From assembly GCA_013433145.1 (NCBI GenBank), contig CM024169.1, positions 11,106,817-11,170,816 of the forward strand: a stretch of DNA of 64,000 bases, given 5' to 3'. Below, in pieces: positions 14,201-45,065 of the stretch (positions within the stretch are counted from its first letter, which is position 1; every line of letters begins with the position of its first letter). The position numbers and the translations under genes were made by a program. This DNA is from Ascaris suum. Taxonomy: Eukaryota; Nematoda; Chromadorea; Rhabditida; Ascarididae. Below the pieces are notes generated by a model that saw only the letters and a list, made by a program, of their open reading frames with translations, did no database searches and was not told the DNA's origin.

Positions 14201-14858
14201 TTCGCGTTCTTTTACCTCGGAGAGCCTCTTGAGATTAGTTCTCAGTTTTCATTTGTCATTTTGATATAACGAATGATTCGATAAACTTATCTCGCTTGTA
14301 TTTTGTTTTTAAGCGCATTGTGACTGTTAGCTCTCTGTGTTTCCTAGTAAACCGATGACATTGATGTTTTTTTCTATCGTCTACATTCGAGCTTCCAACT
14401 CGTTGTGCTCACCACGTACTCACCTTTCTCAAAGATCCAAAGCTCAAGCGTCAGTCGATGAAACTGAGGTGATAAGGAATTAAACACTATTTCTAAAAAA
14501 ACGTAGTAGCTCATGCTTCATCCGGTCTACACTGAAATGTCGCAAGAAACATCGGAAACACTTATTTTGCAAAGATCTTATTGGTCATTCAAATAGTCAA
14601 ATAGTCGAGAAAAATGAATGCGGAGGCAAAACGAGCTGCTCATTCGTGCACATGCGCGAGGCCGGCAAATGTGTTAAAACCCTCACAAGGCTATCAGATG
14701 TTCGCATTGAGCAAAGCCGGAATCAAGTGAAAATCAGGAAAGAAAACAGCGAATATACTGCACTCAGTTTGTACTAGCGGTACGAGCGAACAAGAAACTG
14801 CAAACATTCTAAAGCGCTTCTGTCCATCGTTCAGTGCTATAGCGGCTGAATGCATCCG
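11265..14858. other. Intergenic stretch, no supported gene
   Basis: No open frame here has splice-site framing or recognisable content on either strand. Short imperfect repeats of a GAAATCAATTTACGC-like motif occur at about 11397-11480. The 3' flank of the collagen gene begins at 14858; I could not place its poly(A) signal. Confidence 0.5.
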
Positions 14859-19733
<4,875 letters not shown>

Positions 19734-19738
19734 ATTTG

Positions 19739-19746
19739 CTGAAAAA
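19739..19746 (-). promoter_or_regulatory. Spliced-leader type acceptor before the collagen start
   Basis: The minus strand reads TTTTTCAG, then CAAAT, then the collagen ATG. A consensus nematode 3' splice site five bases before the start codon, with no credible upstream coding exon, is the usual signature of spliced-leader trans-splicing. A 5' untranslated exon joined by ordinary splicing is the alternative. Confidence 0.6.
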
Positions 19747-20210
19747 TTACACTCTCGGATTTTGTTAATGAAAAATGATATTTTCACTCAGCCTCCGAAC
19801 GATAATCTCTCATTGTTCAACGAATTCCCGGCAGTCAACTTATGAGATGGTACAAGCGTCGAAGAATCAGCAGAGTATGTTCATCCCTATTGTTCCATAT
19901 GGAAGGTGAAGAGAGGTGTCAAATACAGCCTCTATCTGCTGCAATGAGTAAGAATTTACGTTCGATTAAAGGTGCAGTGGTTTGAAACGCAATTTCTGCT
20001 ATCGCACCATCTAAATTCCATTTTTACACCATCGATCTTGGCAATGCATTGCTTACGTGCTCGCTTGCAAGTGATTAATAATTGCTTGTTGAGTTTAAGA
20101 TTACGATGCGCATTATTTCGAATACTTTATTTTTGTTCTTGCATGGACTGCCGCCATTCCTGATTCGCTTTCTTCATATGACTACAGTAAGTGTAGTGGT
20201 TACGTGCGCA

Positions 20211-20381
20211 CATACATACGTACATACATACATACATACATACATACATACATACATACATACATACATACATACATACATACATACATACATACATACA
20301 TACATACATACATACATACATACATACATACATACATACATACATACATACATACATACATGCATACATACATACATACAT
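20211..20381. repeat. (CATA)n tetranucleotide microsatellite
   Basis: About 43 units of a four-base CATA/TACA repeat, nearly perfect, with a few G substitutions near each end. All six frames are open across it and give artificial Tyr-Ile-His-Thr or Cys-Met-Tyr-Val repeats; these are not genes. Confidence 0.97.
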
Positions 20382-22548
20382 AAATGACATATATACGTAC
20401 GTACAAATACAACATCGCCATAATGCACTTATGCGCAGAAAATTTGTAAAAGTGTACAAAAACTACGATGAACAACTGTGGATATCAATCTACCTGAGAT
20501 GAGCCCTCGTTTCCCTTTCGAGTGCATATAACCAGTTATGCCCACACTGGGTGCAATGTCCTGCCACGCCCCTCTCCTTACAGCATCGTTCAAACTTGTT
20601 TTTTTCTTTCTATGCATTCTTGTTTGATATTCAAATGAGAAATTTCGATAATTCGTAGGCTTCTTGCCAAATGGCCTCCAGAATTCGTGCAAAATATAAT
20701 AACGATGTGTTTCTCAAAATTATTCTGCCTTCTCGATCTGAATTGTCCACATTGAATGCTTCAGATGTGTTATGACTTAAAACACAATCGCGAATGAGAA
20801 TTTTTATGAGAGAGCTGTTTGAAACGCACGAAAAATGAAAGTAATGAGACGCTTTATTCGTCCACTCGTGATGAATCATGTCCTATTTTTGGTATGGAAA
20901 CTGTGCCAAAATGTGCTGAGTGAAACTGCAAATAAGCGATCGAATGCGCGACCAGAGAAAGTACATAACGTTATCTATTTGTAACGTTGTTGTATCATAA
21001 AGCCGGAATACTGAACATGAACTTGCAAATTTAAATGAGAGTGATTCAACTGATGAAGTTCCGTCAGAGATTATGCGAAAAAATGTGCCTGCAACAATTC
21101 TGTAATTCGCGAATAGCGACCAACTTGAAGCTAAAGCTTCATGCAAAATTTGAGGTCTATAAGCTGCCTCTTACGATTGCACTAGACGCCCTAAAATTAA
21201 TAAACATTAGAGCTCATTGTAGCGCCTCTCATGGATGAATAACTGTCAAATGGTGCAAATATCGCATAACTTCTGACTGAAGAAATAAACACACTCACCA
21301 CAAAGATTACTTGGAATTGAAATTTAGGTCTAAAGTTACACATAACCAGCACAGTAAATTGATGTAAATGAGCAGCTTCAGTATGTCCATAAATACTGAT
21401 GGTTTCTTTAGTGAACGAGACTCACATGCTACGTTCATGAGGCAATTGATCAGAACAAAAAGCAATGGTCTTTTGTGAGAGGTAAATTTCAACAATGTCA
21501 CTGAGAATGCTTGCTGATTATTTATGTTTCATAATTTATTTTTATTTTTCTTCCTGTCATCGGTTGCCATTTAGCTGAAGGTTTCATTTCGAAGCGGTAA
21601 ACTTGCATGGACGAGATGTTGATAATGAATACCACTTTAATGGGAATCAATTCTCTGCACTGCATGCTATGGTACATCTTATCTTGTTACGGTATGGTAC
21701 ATTGTGATAGTACGATACAACCTTCAAGAGAAATAATTTCCTCAAAAAACAGCTGCATCAACAGATATGCAACTGACTGAGCGTGATCTAATTGCTTCAC
21801 TCCTTCATACTGGGAAGGAATAACTGTCTCCGAAGACCTTCTACAAAACACTAATCTTTGAGAGTACTTTAAATTACGACGGGGTAAAGTGCCACCACAG
21901 CATCCACAAATGCACGAAATTTTCTCGGCACATTCAAATAACAACTTCTCGCGGCTCAAGATTTGGCATTTCTGAAGAAAATCAGCTGGCCAAATCTGGA
22001 GGCACATATGCTCATACTAACAGAACATGATCATGCCGTGTTCAACAAACGCAAACTTGCTGTGCTCATAGAAAACCTATTCAATTTTTCGAATGAGTCG
22101 TATCTAAAATAAATTGGAGTTTCATTGAAATGCACGTCATCTGAGCCACATTTTACCACGTGTGATGGAATTTTGCAATACCACAGAGACTTTCTGTTTA
22201 ACACATATGATTATTGACCGCAAGAAATTTCGCAGGATTTTTATAGAAGCAACCCAATACTATATTCCCAGTCGTCACTTAAATATTTGAACGAGTCGGA
22301 CTTATGCTTTTTCCTAAAGCGCTAATAGGAGGCATGTGTAGTGCCTCTTCGACATTTCTATTCAACTCAGCAGCATTAATATGCATGTGAAATTCAATTC
22401 CAGAAGGAAATCGTTGACAGCCTATCGTGAACTTGCTTAAATGCAGTTAAAATGGCATCTTCATCATGCTCGATGTAGCGCTCATTTGTGCAATTGCTTC
22501 CGGGTAGAAGGCAATGTTGATTTGCGACATACAGTGAATACATTTAAG

Positions 22549-22572
22549 CTCATATATGAGCTCATATATGAG
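22549..22572. repeat. Two abutting copies of a 12-bp palindrome
   Basis: CTCATATATGAG is its own reverse complement and occurs twice in direct succession. It could be a dimer-binding site or a chance AT-rich palindrome. No supported gene lies nearby. Confidence 0.6.
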
Positions 22573-24349
22573 TACAGCGTCATTTTGTTACGCACGCCCA
22601 AAAATATTATTTCGCATGAAAAGTCATATTACGATCTTTAGCTCATTGTTGGAGAGACCCGAAAAAATGGAGATCCATTTAGAATACAAGTCCTATTTTT
22701 TTAAAGCTTCCACACTTGAGGAGATTTATTTTGCATATTTCTAATTAAAAAATATTGAAGTCTTAAAGAGTTGAACATTTCATTGTTCACTTCTATACAT
22801 ATCATTTTCATTAATTTTATTGAAATAAGTACCTAAATGTGAAGTGAAATGTGCTCAAGTAGCATGCTTCTTCTCGTAAATTACCTTCTCTTATCGGAAA
22901 TAAGAATAGATTTCCTATGTCAAGTGGACAATTGTAATAGCCATTGGCAGCAGTAAACACTGAACTACTGTTGAAAATATTCGTTTGGAATTTGTGGTCT
23001 CTATGCACGGTGCAATCATTTGGTTGGAAAAGCGTATTATTGAGTCGACCGATAGCAACGTTTGGAAGGAATCGATCAAAACACGTTGATGTAAGTTTGC
23101 GCTACAAGTTGTTGAACTCGGGAACATCGACCTTCGGACTGCCGGCAGTCGACACTATCAGATGTTTTGATCAGGGCAATTAGTTGGTTGAAACGAAATG
23201 TGGAACACGCTGGCTGTCATTTAGACTTGTTAACGCTGGCAATTTTCCCTCCGAGAAAAAAAAAACGATAAGCGACAATGCACAGGTAATAATGATGCAG
23301 TTTCACCCATTAGGCTGCTGGTAACTGCCCGTTTAAGTCTGAAGTGTGACTTGCTCTGCACAGCGCGATTTACTGCTCGCTTTAGGTGGACCTACTCACC
23401 GTTGAAAACTATACACAAAAAAGGACATGGAAACTTGGCATTAAAGTCTATGGCATGTCGAGATACCTTTGATTCCTCAGCTTTATTCAGTGGTCCATCC
23501 ATTGAGTTATGCTTCATCGGAAGAGTAAAGGGAGGACAGAAATGTGCGGTCATTGTTCCGGGAAGAACCCTAACAAAACCGATCTGCCTGTCATTTTGTA
23601 GAAGCATAAAACTTCTATAGATGGCACAGTTTTCATCCTTTACGCAGTACGACAATGTATTTATGAGGTTGCCAAAGTCAAAATTTTAGCCGAATGTTTT
23701 CTATTCTCCGATTTATTGGAACGTCGAGCAAAACCTTTTGAAAAGTTGAGCGACTTTGGTTGGAGATCTTTCGAAGTGTTTTTATGTTCAGCGGGAATGG
23801 CAATCAAAAGACTAATATTTTATGTTTGGTACTCTGACACGGAAGCTATTCTGCATACTCGAAGATACCAGTAGAGGAATATCCAACAAAGCGTCTCAAA
23901 ACGCATTCTGATTCGCTTTTTTTAGAAGATTTTTCCGAACCATTGGTAGCGTTGGATGCGTGCAAAATAACCCGATTTTTGTTTCATACGAGTCATGCTG
24001 AAGCTCACTTTTCCATGCGTGCCTTCTCCATTTCTTTACCCCTTCGCCGCGAGAGACTGTGAAATTAGTTACACCAACGGTAACGTTCATGCTGCATATT
24101 CTGCATCTGGATCTCTTCTACATACCCTTCAAGCGGTAGTAGCCATAAAAACATTGCCACTTTTTCCTTCGCTTTAATGGTACATTCCTGGCCGCAAACG
24201 AATCAAACAATCGTAGTGTTGAAAAACCACGTTCAACTCGCCTACACTTTCTTTTGAATTTTTATTTAACCAAGTGAACGCAGTGCAAAGGTTGGATCAA
24301 TGGTTTTCATTATAACCAGCAAATTTTATGCGGCTAAATTCAGTGGCTT

Positions 24350-24510
24350 TGCAACTGAAAGTACAAAACTGACATATACACAATGCATATATCAAAAGAC
24401 TTGACGGCTCCATAATACACAAAAATGACGTAGAGCGTGGCGACTGGAAAATCACATTCATCAACGCACAATTGCTAAAGGTGATTCTGGCATCAGTTCT
24501 GATATCTAGT
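24350..24510. repeat. Diverged duplicated segment, copy 1
   Basis: Clear but indel-rich similarity to 44866-45065 in the same orientation. Shared blocks include AGTGGCTTT, a GACGG...ATAATA block and GTGATTCT(G/A)GCAT. In one minus-strand frame both copies read an ARITF(N/S)N peptide with differences partly at third codon positions, hinting at an old coding exon. That frame does not extend colinearly in both copies, so it is best called a relic of unknown origin. Confidence 0.5.
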
Positions 24511-27500
24511 GTTAATACGAATATAAAAACAATTTCTGATCATTCGTAGTGAAAAAATTCATATGAAACTGCTAAGATCAAGCACGGTTGAAGTCACTGG
24601 AGACCGATGGGCCATCATGATCAGTTTCAACCTTGCGCTCGCAGTAGTTTTTGCATCATTTGTCAGATGGTATCCGCTTAGGAATGTCTGAGTTCACTAA
24701 CAGCATAGTCAGTATGTGATGCTGCCTAACTTCCTTCTTCCCTCCTCCCATTCTTGCTATTATTCGTCCTCTTCGCAGACACCACCAGTTCTCCTGCTTA
24801 GTACTTCTGCTACCAACATCAAGCACAACCGCATATCTGATGGGCTTCCAACAAAGCAATCATTCACTTTGTTGCCGCTACTGTGATCAATGAGCAGACA
24901 TGTGCGCCAGCCGATGAGTGACAACTTGGTGGCAGATTTGTAAGTGCATTAATGCTTGCGATACGAACAACGTGTTAATCAGCCAGTCGGACCGCATGAG
25001 TTCTCGACAATTCCTTCGGTCATCCATAAAGGAAGCATTAAATCAATGTTCTCACACCTCAGAGGGTACTGAAGGTCAATTCTAGTGTGCTTAGCTGTAA
25101 ATGCTTCTTATTTTTTCTTCGTATTTCAGTACTTAACCATATCACATCCTGTTGATCACTCACCTCATACATTCAAGCGGCCATCGATACCAAAAAGGTT
25201 TAGACTCTTACATTAAGTGTTTTTAGTTCCCATTTTTTGTGGAAGGACCCTTGACGATGGCGGTCAGAATGGCTGGGATAAATCAGAAGGAACAGCAATA
25301 ATCTCCATTTTAGCTTCAATTCTTAAGGCGATCTAAGACAACCACTTCCAACCCACGAGGCTGTAAAATGATCGTCAACGTTTGTAGATGAACGATATGG
25401 GGGCAGCAGATTCCAAAAATGTCAGTTTTTGCTCACGAGCATTAATCCTTTCTGACCGGCACAGCAGGAATAAAGCAAAACGCTTTGAATATGCTGCCCG
25501 AAAATGATCCTCTTTATGCCACCAGAATGAGAAACACATTCTCGCCAGGCTTTTCGAGCACTAAATGTGTTATTTGAAACTCCTGAGAAATGAACTGCGT
25601 CGAAATCCCTTCCTTTTGTTAAAGAATGACATTGAAATCCCGCATTGCAGGTGAAACAAAATGAATTAATGCTAAGTAAATGCAGAATGTATCCAAGTGA
25701 TCTTTCATGAAGCATAAAATACACGCTGCAAAGTACAAAATCAATTATATAATTTAAGTAATAAGCGGGAAAGCTAATGTTGAATTGAAATGAGGGTAGT
25801 CATAAAGGGTAAAATTCGATGCCAGCACCAAGAGGACCAATTCATAGATTTTTTTTTCAACGTCAAGACGACAGTAATTGCGATGAAAACATTGTCGGGC
25901 TCATCTGCTGGCGTTATAGTGTAGGAGCTGCCTGAAAAGCACAACGAGATAAAATGCCCGTAGGTTTTCTTCTTTGTGGTCTACTGCGCAGAGAAAAAAA
26001 AAATTTATTTTTGGGGTGAACCTCATTATCTCGTCACCGAAACGTTATGACAACGTTAAAAACACTTCAAAGTAGCCAGAATGTAGCCTTCAAAGTTAAT
26101 CGTCACTATGTTCTTAATTAATGAGTTGCAACACCTGATATAAACATAGAAATGAAGACAAAAGTTCACACGATCGAGACCAGCTCAATGCGATTCTGTC
26201 AAAAGTGCAAAGGAAGCTTAAAGAAAGTGCATTCAACGCCCATGGAACATGCTGCCAATTCTCATCTCTTGAACAGTGGATTACTCGTTTTGCACACATA
26301 AGGCTTTTTGCATTTGTTCTTGCAAATCGAATGAGTAACAAAATCCTGACCAGCTGATTTCCAATAATGTCAAAAAGTTTCTCGCCTCCTTTATCAACGG
26401 TGATTGAGAAGATCTTCATGTCTTCACTTGAGACTCGTATCTGAGGTCTTAAACTATACGGAAAAGATGCAGAATCATGCAGGAACGTTCATTCATTAGT
26501 ATGCGAGTTTATAAATTACATTTTTTCCATTTAATGTGGATCAAGTTTCTGGATGTTAAAAGGTTCTACGTAGGAAGAAGATTCGGTTATAGGACAGATA
26601 GAGTGTGCCTTGAAAATTCGAAATTACAACAGGTAATTTAATGTGCATCGAAATCAGCTGAAAGATAACAACACTGCTGTTGTTTCTTTCAAAAATGAAA
26701 AAAAAAAACGATTTTGAGAAGAAAATTTGAAACATAAATATGACCTTGGGAAATTCGGTGATACTACCGAAGTGAGGAAACAAAGTGGTGGTAAACACTG
26801 ACGGTGGTCCAACTGATCGATTTCTCTGCACTTACTTTTCAGCGCATTAAACTGCGAACGCCAAACTTGTCATCTGAGTACAATCATACTAGCATTATCA
26901 TTCTTCGCCATTTTGTCGTTTCAACACATATGAAAATTCATTCTCTATTGGTTGAAGCAAAAATCGGAGAAAATATTTGAAGAATTTGTTCCGTGAAATC
27001 ATTCGAGAAGTCAAGGGAATTTTTTTTTTTTGCTTCCTGCTTCTAAAGGCACTTATTTGAGCCATTTTTGGGCATGTGATTCAACGAAGGAAGAAGTTCG
27101 AAAACGGCATCACGAACGCCATGGCCTTGCTTATTTTGTGATAGTGCAGACGAAGACTACCTTCAACAAGTAATAGTTTTGTTTTTTTTTTTCTAGTCGT
27201 AAAAAATCATTCCGCTAATTTGGAGACTAAGCTCACAATTCCGATAAACAAATTAAGTGCAATTTTTCGAGACATAAAGTAGTGTAAGTAGTGCGCAATT
27301 GTATTTTTAAAGGTGTCGTGATCTAAGCGGAAAAAAATCTTCTCCAACTATCTAAGTTGTTTTCGAGATTCGCTTATTCTACTCAATACTTCATTAGAAA
27401 TATAGGAGAATAAAGAGAAAATGAGGTGTGAGTATTTCTATGAGTGCGTTGGGACATCATCATAATGATCCGTGAGGCGGAAAATATGACTAGTGATGAG

Positions 27501-27991
27501 TAATGAAAGCATAAAGAATAACCACATTAAAAAATTATGCACGACGAAGATAATGCGAAGACAAGATTTGGCAAATATGAAACACAGATTCATTGTGTAC
27601 TAAATACGCGAAAGCAAAGGCGAGGAAGAAAAGAATACACGTGAGCTTAGCAAATTCGAATGAAACGCTCCCATTTTCCAGTTTTCCATGCTGAAATTAA
27701 TTGAAAGAGTGAGGCGGATATATTTGTTTTCATCACTTCATGGAACGAGGAGATTTTTCTTCTTTGCATCGATTGAGACGAAAATGCGATTCAATAGGAT
27801 AGTTTTTTCGTGGAAAAACTTTTCTTTTTGGCAAATACTGTGAAGACTTATGCACAACTTTAGCAGTGGCGCCCTCTTATTTATGATACATGATCAGCAC
27901 AAATACGCTATCAGTGGAGTGAGGTTAGCAAATACATGTTAGAGTGATATGTATGAGGAGGATCCAAAAGAGATTCACATCGTCTACCAAA

Positions 27992-40792
<12,801 letters not shown>

Positions 40793-41301
40793 GACGAAAA
40801 AATACAAAGTTTATTTCCACTTGCTTGACTTTTAGAAGAGAATACTTTCTTATATCGAGATCGGCCTCTTGAACAATGATCAATGGAATGATGCGTTGTC
40901 ACCAATAATATGAAAGAAAATTGATCCAAATATACACGGATTCTGAAAACTTCAAATAACTGAGTTCGTCAAAAGGCCAAAGGCGACACGTCAACATGAA
41001 GTTAGAAATGGCAAATGCATACGAATCTCTAAATGGTGGAAAAAAGGTGTCAAGCGCAGACAAAGTGCAATATCACATGCAGCAACAAAGGTCCACATAG
41101 CTCGCGAAGTGAAAAATAATAAGTATGCGCAAACTCATAAATGGGAAGTGAATGGAAACCTAGAATTGCCCTGTCCACATAAAGTACAAATTGCAAAGGG
41201 AACAATGGAAGATCCAAAAATAGCAAAAATGGCGAGAGCATGGAAAATCAATCGTGCGAAGCATGTACAGGCAGAATGACAGTTGCACAAGAAATTAAAC
41301 A

Positions 41302-41303
<2 letters not shown>

Positions 41304-41368
<65 letters not shown>
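41304..41368. repeat. (AT)n dinucleotide array upstream of NHR-A
   Basis: A perfect 65-base AT repeat about 510 bases upstream of the NHR-A start codon. Confidence 0.97.
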
Positions 41369-41373
<5 letters not shown>

Positions 41374-42786
41374 GTGAATGCAGGATTAACAGTGGGACAC
41401 TCGAAATGAAATCTGAGAGTGAGCGAAATATTAGATTTGTTGAATGCACACGAATTGAAAAGGATGACCTATACACATAAAATCAGAAACAGTAAGTGCA
41501 CGACAAGTTCAAAACAGTAAGCGCAGGCGGTGCCAGAAATGGCAAGTGGTACTGTTCGAAGTTCGCCATCATACTTCCTACTCCCCCCCCCCCCCCCTCC
41601 CCAACCGCTGGCGCCCCGCTAGCTTTCGTCATCTCTGTGTGAGACGCTACAAGCGCGAATTCTGCGGCCGCACGCTGAAAAAAAAAAGCTCTCCATTAAG
41701 TCACAGAAAACATAGCTCGTCCAACTTCTGGACGATCACCCTGGAGGACTTTCAAGTAGGCTATCATGCCCTTAGTTGATGAAAAGTTGAAAGCTAACAT
41801 TTGTGCGCAAATACTGCGCCAGACCTTTTTGCCTTCGTTACCTTATATCATGAAGAAGTCGCACATCGTACCTCTCCCATTTTTTTTTCATTCCCTATCA
41901 GCCCAGATTCTTCCGAACCATTTACCACCGGTGTGGGCTCTACGGAATCGAGGGAGAAGTGGGCTCTGAGATCGGCGATGGTGGCTGTTCACCTCCTTTA
42001 CTGTTGCATTCCATCTCTCTGCAACATTACCGACTTAAATAGCAAATCCGCTTTTAGCTGAAAGGAAAGACATAGAAACACGGAGTGCAAAACTTGATTG
42101 TCGATGAAGACAAGCAGGTGTTACAGAAGGCAGTGAGAATACATCGGATTGTGATGCAAAATGTGAGTTGCCATCTTCGAGAGCTGGGTATTTCGCACGC
42201 GTACTCCATTTCATTACTCTTCTCTCGATCCCAAACTAGCGATCAAACATACTCATTTCCACATAAAGATATCACGGTTATGGCGACTTGCTCACACCAT
42301 CATCCACATCGCGGAGCAAAATTCGAGAATGGAATATGCTGTCATAAAAAAAGCGAAGATACAAGTGAAAGACTTGCGCAAAACTAAAGCACACTAATCC
42401 CAAAACTTCACTACATAGCACATATATGCCAAAAAAGCACACTGCTCATCATCTCATTTTTTATCATTCTTGCTACAGGAATGTGAGGTTTATTATATTT
42501 TCGTTATTCCAACATCAAACATTACCACAGCCCCTTTTCAGTAGCCATGAATACTTTGTAAGCAGTTCCGAAAATTTTGCTACCACCTGCAACTGAACAA
42601 AGGATACAAATGCGTTTCACAGAAATATGCATCATCATGAGCTTCAGCTACAAGTTCTGTGTCGAACGAGTTGCCGAATACATCTCAAGAGTGCAACTTT
42701 TCGAAAATTATTCCTATTGCAGCTTCCTATTAAACCGATACACCACAACAGTATGAAGGATGTGAAAAGCCTTGTAACAGAATCGG

Positions 42787-42985
42787 CCGTTCCCCAACTT
42801 TCGCCCCCCGCCCTCGCCCTCCGACCGGCCCGCACAGAGGACCTCCGCTCTCCGAAGCTGCTCGCCCCCACGAGGGATCCTGGGAAATCAAATCCTTCTC
42901 CAGGGCACCCGAGGGGCCAAAAGCTCCCCCGCCCTCCCGGGGGTACGATTCATCGTCTCACATGGCTTGGGGGGGGGGGGGGCTT
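42787..42985. other. GC-rich patch ending in a poly-G run
   Basis: About 200 bases unusually rich in C and G (CCCGCCCTCG, CCGACCGGCC, CTCCCGGGGG), ending in a run of about 14 G at 42969-42982. The surrounding DNA is AT-rich. No gene or domain is recognisable. It may be a GC-rich repeat or recently inserted sequence. Shorter patches of similar character occur near 7600-7850, 41583-41605 (poly-C) and 54530-54560 (poly-G). Confidence 0.6.
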
Positions 42986-44865
42986 CCAAACACTAGCAAG
43001 TAGATGGATGCTCAATATGCGGGCACGCGTCAAGCACAAGATGTCAATCGCACACGAAATGGGAAAAAAAGGAGAAAAGAGTAAGCACGTGCAACCTTGG
43101 AAATATCAGACACACGCAAAAATTTTTGACGATGCCCGACTATACGTGCATTGTAAGCGGTAAACGGAATGTGTTACAACGAAATGCAAGAAAGAACTTG
43201 TTAAATACTGCTGAGCAGATGAAAAAATTGCTTGGAGACACGCGTAGATGCAGAGGCAAACATAAAATGATCAGTTAAAATAGAAGGATCGATAGATAAC
43301 TCAGATTTTGCCATTTATGCGCATTTGCGAACAGTAGTTACTTGGCGGACGCAAACTATGCAATTACTTGAGCGCAGATTACAATGAACTTTCAGACTTT
43401 CGCTTACTGTTTCTCCACTGCCGGCGAGAAGAGGAAGAGGGCTGGGGAGAGGGAGGGGGGAGGAGGGTATCGCGCGTGGCAAAGGAAGGTATGGCATGAA
43501 GAAATCCGAAAGATGTGGCGTCCAACAACTCGGAAGGTGCTTCAGTATGATTCCAGATTAACAAGCACGTCATTCGCATATGTGATCAATGGAAACATAT
43601 TTCTGTGCGCTGCAGTACGAGCATCTCTAATGAGGGCAATGTTCAATAAAATAATTGTTGCTCTCCAGCATTTCGCATATGTGTGCTCCGATCTTTCACA
43701 TACTGAATCAACATTCAATTGGTATCTTCAACTGCTTCGCAAATGGATCGTTCACATTCAAAATTTTTGCCTAGATCGTTGATTAAATAGTGCAGTTCTG
43801 ATCAAAAAATTTCCTCATGCACTAAAATACTAATCCAAGCGTGCTTCCACATAGTTGTCTTCCATCATTTAAGCCCGCTCACTACCACTCCCTCAAAAAG
43901 TGGAATTTGTGACTCTGTAACCTGTTCTTTTTTTCTGCAGAAACAATGAATGCAATTCAATAACACCTAAACACCGAAAAGTTTAGATATGCGGCAAAAT
44001 TCCCATAAGAAATAGCTAAACAAGAAGGGAACTTGGATCCCTTGCATCAAAAAAAATGGAGAGGAATCCAAAATTATTATAATTGAAAATGGAGAATCCA
44101 AAAAATGAAAAGCATTGTAACTTCCTTTCTTGAGGAGGAGGAAATAGGAGGAAAAGAGTTCAAAAGAGAATCATTAATTCCTTTGCTCATACGTAGGCGA
44201 AAAAAGAGGATTCTGCAAAACAAAATGCACGCAATCATGTTGTGCATTTCCACGAGAAGAACAGCATGCTTTCGCTGTTTACGCAGATCGAAAGTTGCCA
44301 CATCAGTTAAAATTTTTTTCTTCTTTTTCTGCACAAGCAATAGCGATTTTGCGACGTTTTCATCCTAACTCTGTTACCGTGCAGATGTTACTCTCTGAAT
44401 TACACTTCAACGTGTCTCAAGTAAGGTGAAAAGGCTCATGGGACGTGCTCTTGCATTGGCAAGGACGAAAAATGTCAAAGGAAAGAGCGATTATCATATC
44501 ATATGCAATTATCGAACGCAACGGTTATCGCAAATTTTTTGCAAAGTTGGGTGGAACAGCATACGGTTACCTAACAGTATAGTTGCTAAGCAGTCATACG
44601 CCCGCTATGAAACTCCATTTCACCGAAAATCTCGACAGGTTAACATTCCGAAATGTGGGCCTTAACGTGGTTTGATCCATTCCTCGAACGGAAGACTCTA
44701 ACATTTCCCAAGAAAAAACTAAATATGCATAAAAAAGCCCTCAAATTTCAAATTATGCAAAAACTATGCAGAAATTGCAGGAAAGATTTGTTGCTGAATG
44801 CTGAATTCCGCTGAATGCTTGTCATTTCTGAAGTTAACCTATCAAAACCGAACGTGGCAATCTTT

Positions 44866-45065
44866 AGTGGCTTTAAGACTAAAAGTTCCAAGCCGGCATA
44901 CACGAATGCACACATGGACGCATTATCAAGAGACATGACGGTGGTATAATATTGTCATATCGTACAAACCAAATTGATACTATAGCGTGAGGGCGTGAGG
45001 ACGGCGTTATCGAAATTTATCATCAAAGAATTGTTAAACGTGATTCTAGCATTAAGTGTGCAGTA
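44866..45065. repeat. Diverged duplicated segment, copy 2
   Basis: The partner of 24350-24510, same orientation. It lies about 2.7 kb beyond the orphan NHR last exon at 47.8 kb, while copy 1 lies about 3.5 kb beyond the NHR-A last exon. This suggests both pieces belonged to one duplicated block containing an NHR 3' end and its downstream flank. What the segment originally encoded is unknown. Confidence 0.5.

Larger units (their letters stand above)
19747..27991. other. Intergenic region between the collagen and NHR-A genes
   Basis: It contains the collagen 5' flank, a long tetranucleotide array (20.2 kb), two abutting 12-bp palindromes (22549-22572) and one copy of a diverged duplicated segment (24.35-24.51 kb). 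No open frame on either strand is supported by splice sites or domain content. NHR-A ends at 27992. Confidence 0.5.

Noticed and set aside
20082..20475. Several overlapping open frames of Tyr-Ile-His-Thr and Cys-Met-Tyr-Val repeats
   Set aside because: They are translations of the (CATA)n microsatellite, open in every frame because the repeat contains no stop; no start, splice or conservation evidence.
42627..43163. 178-codon plus-strand open frame
   Set aside because: It runs through the GC-rich patch, where stops are rare by composition; the peptide is Pro/Arg-rich with no domain, and no splice context supports it.
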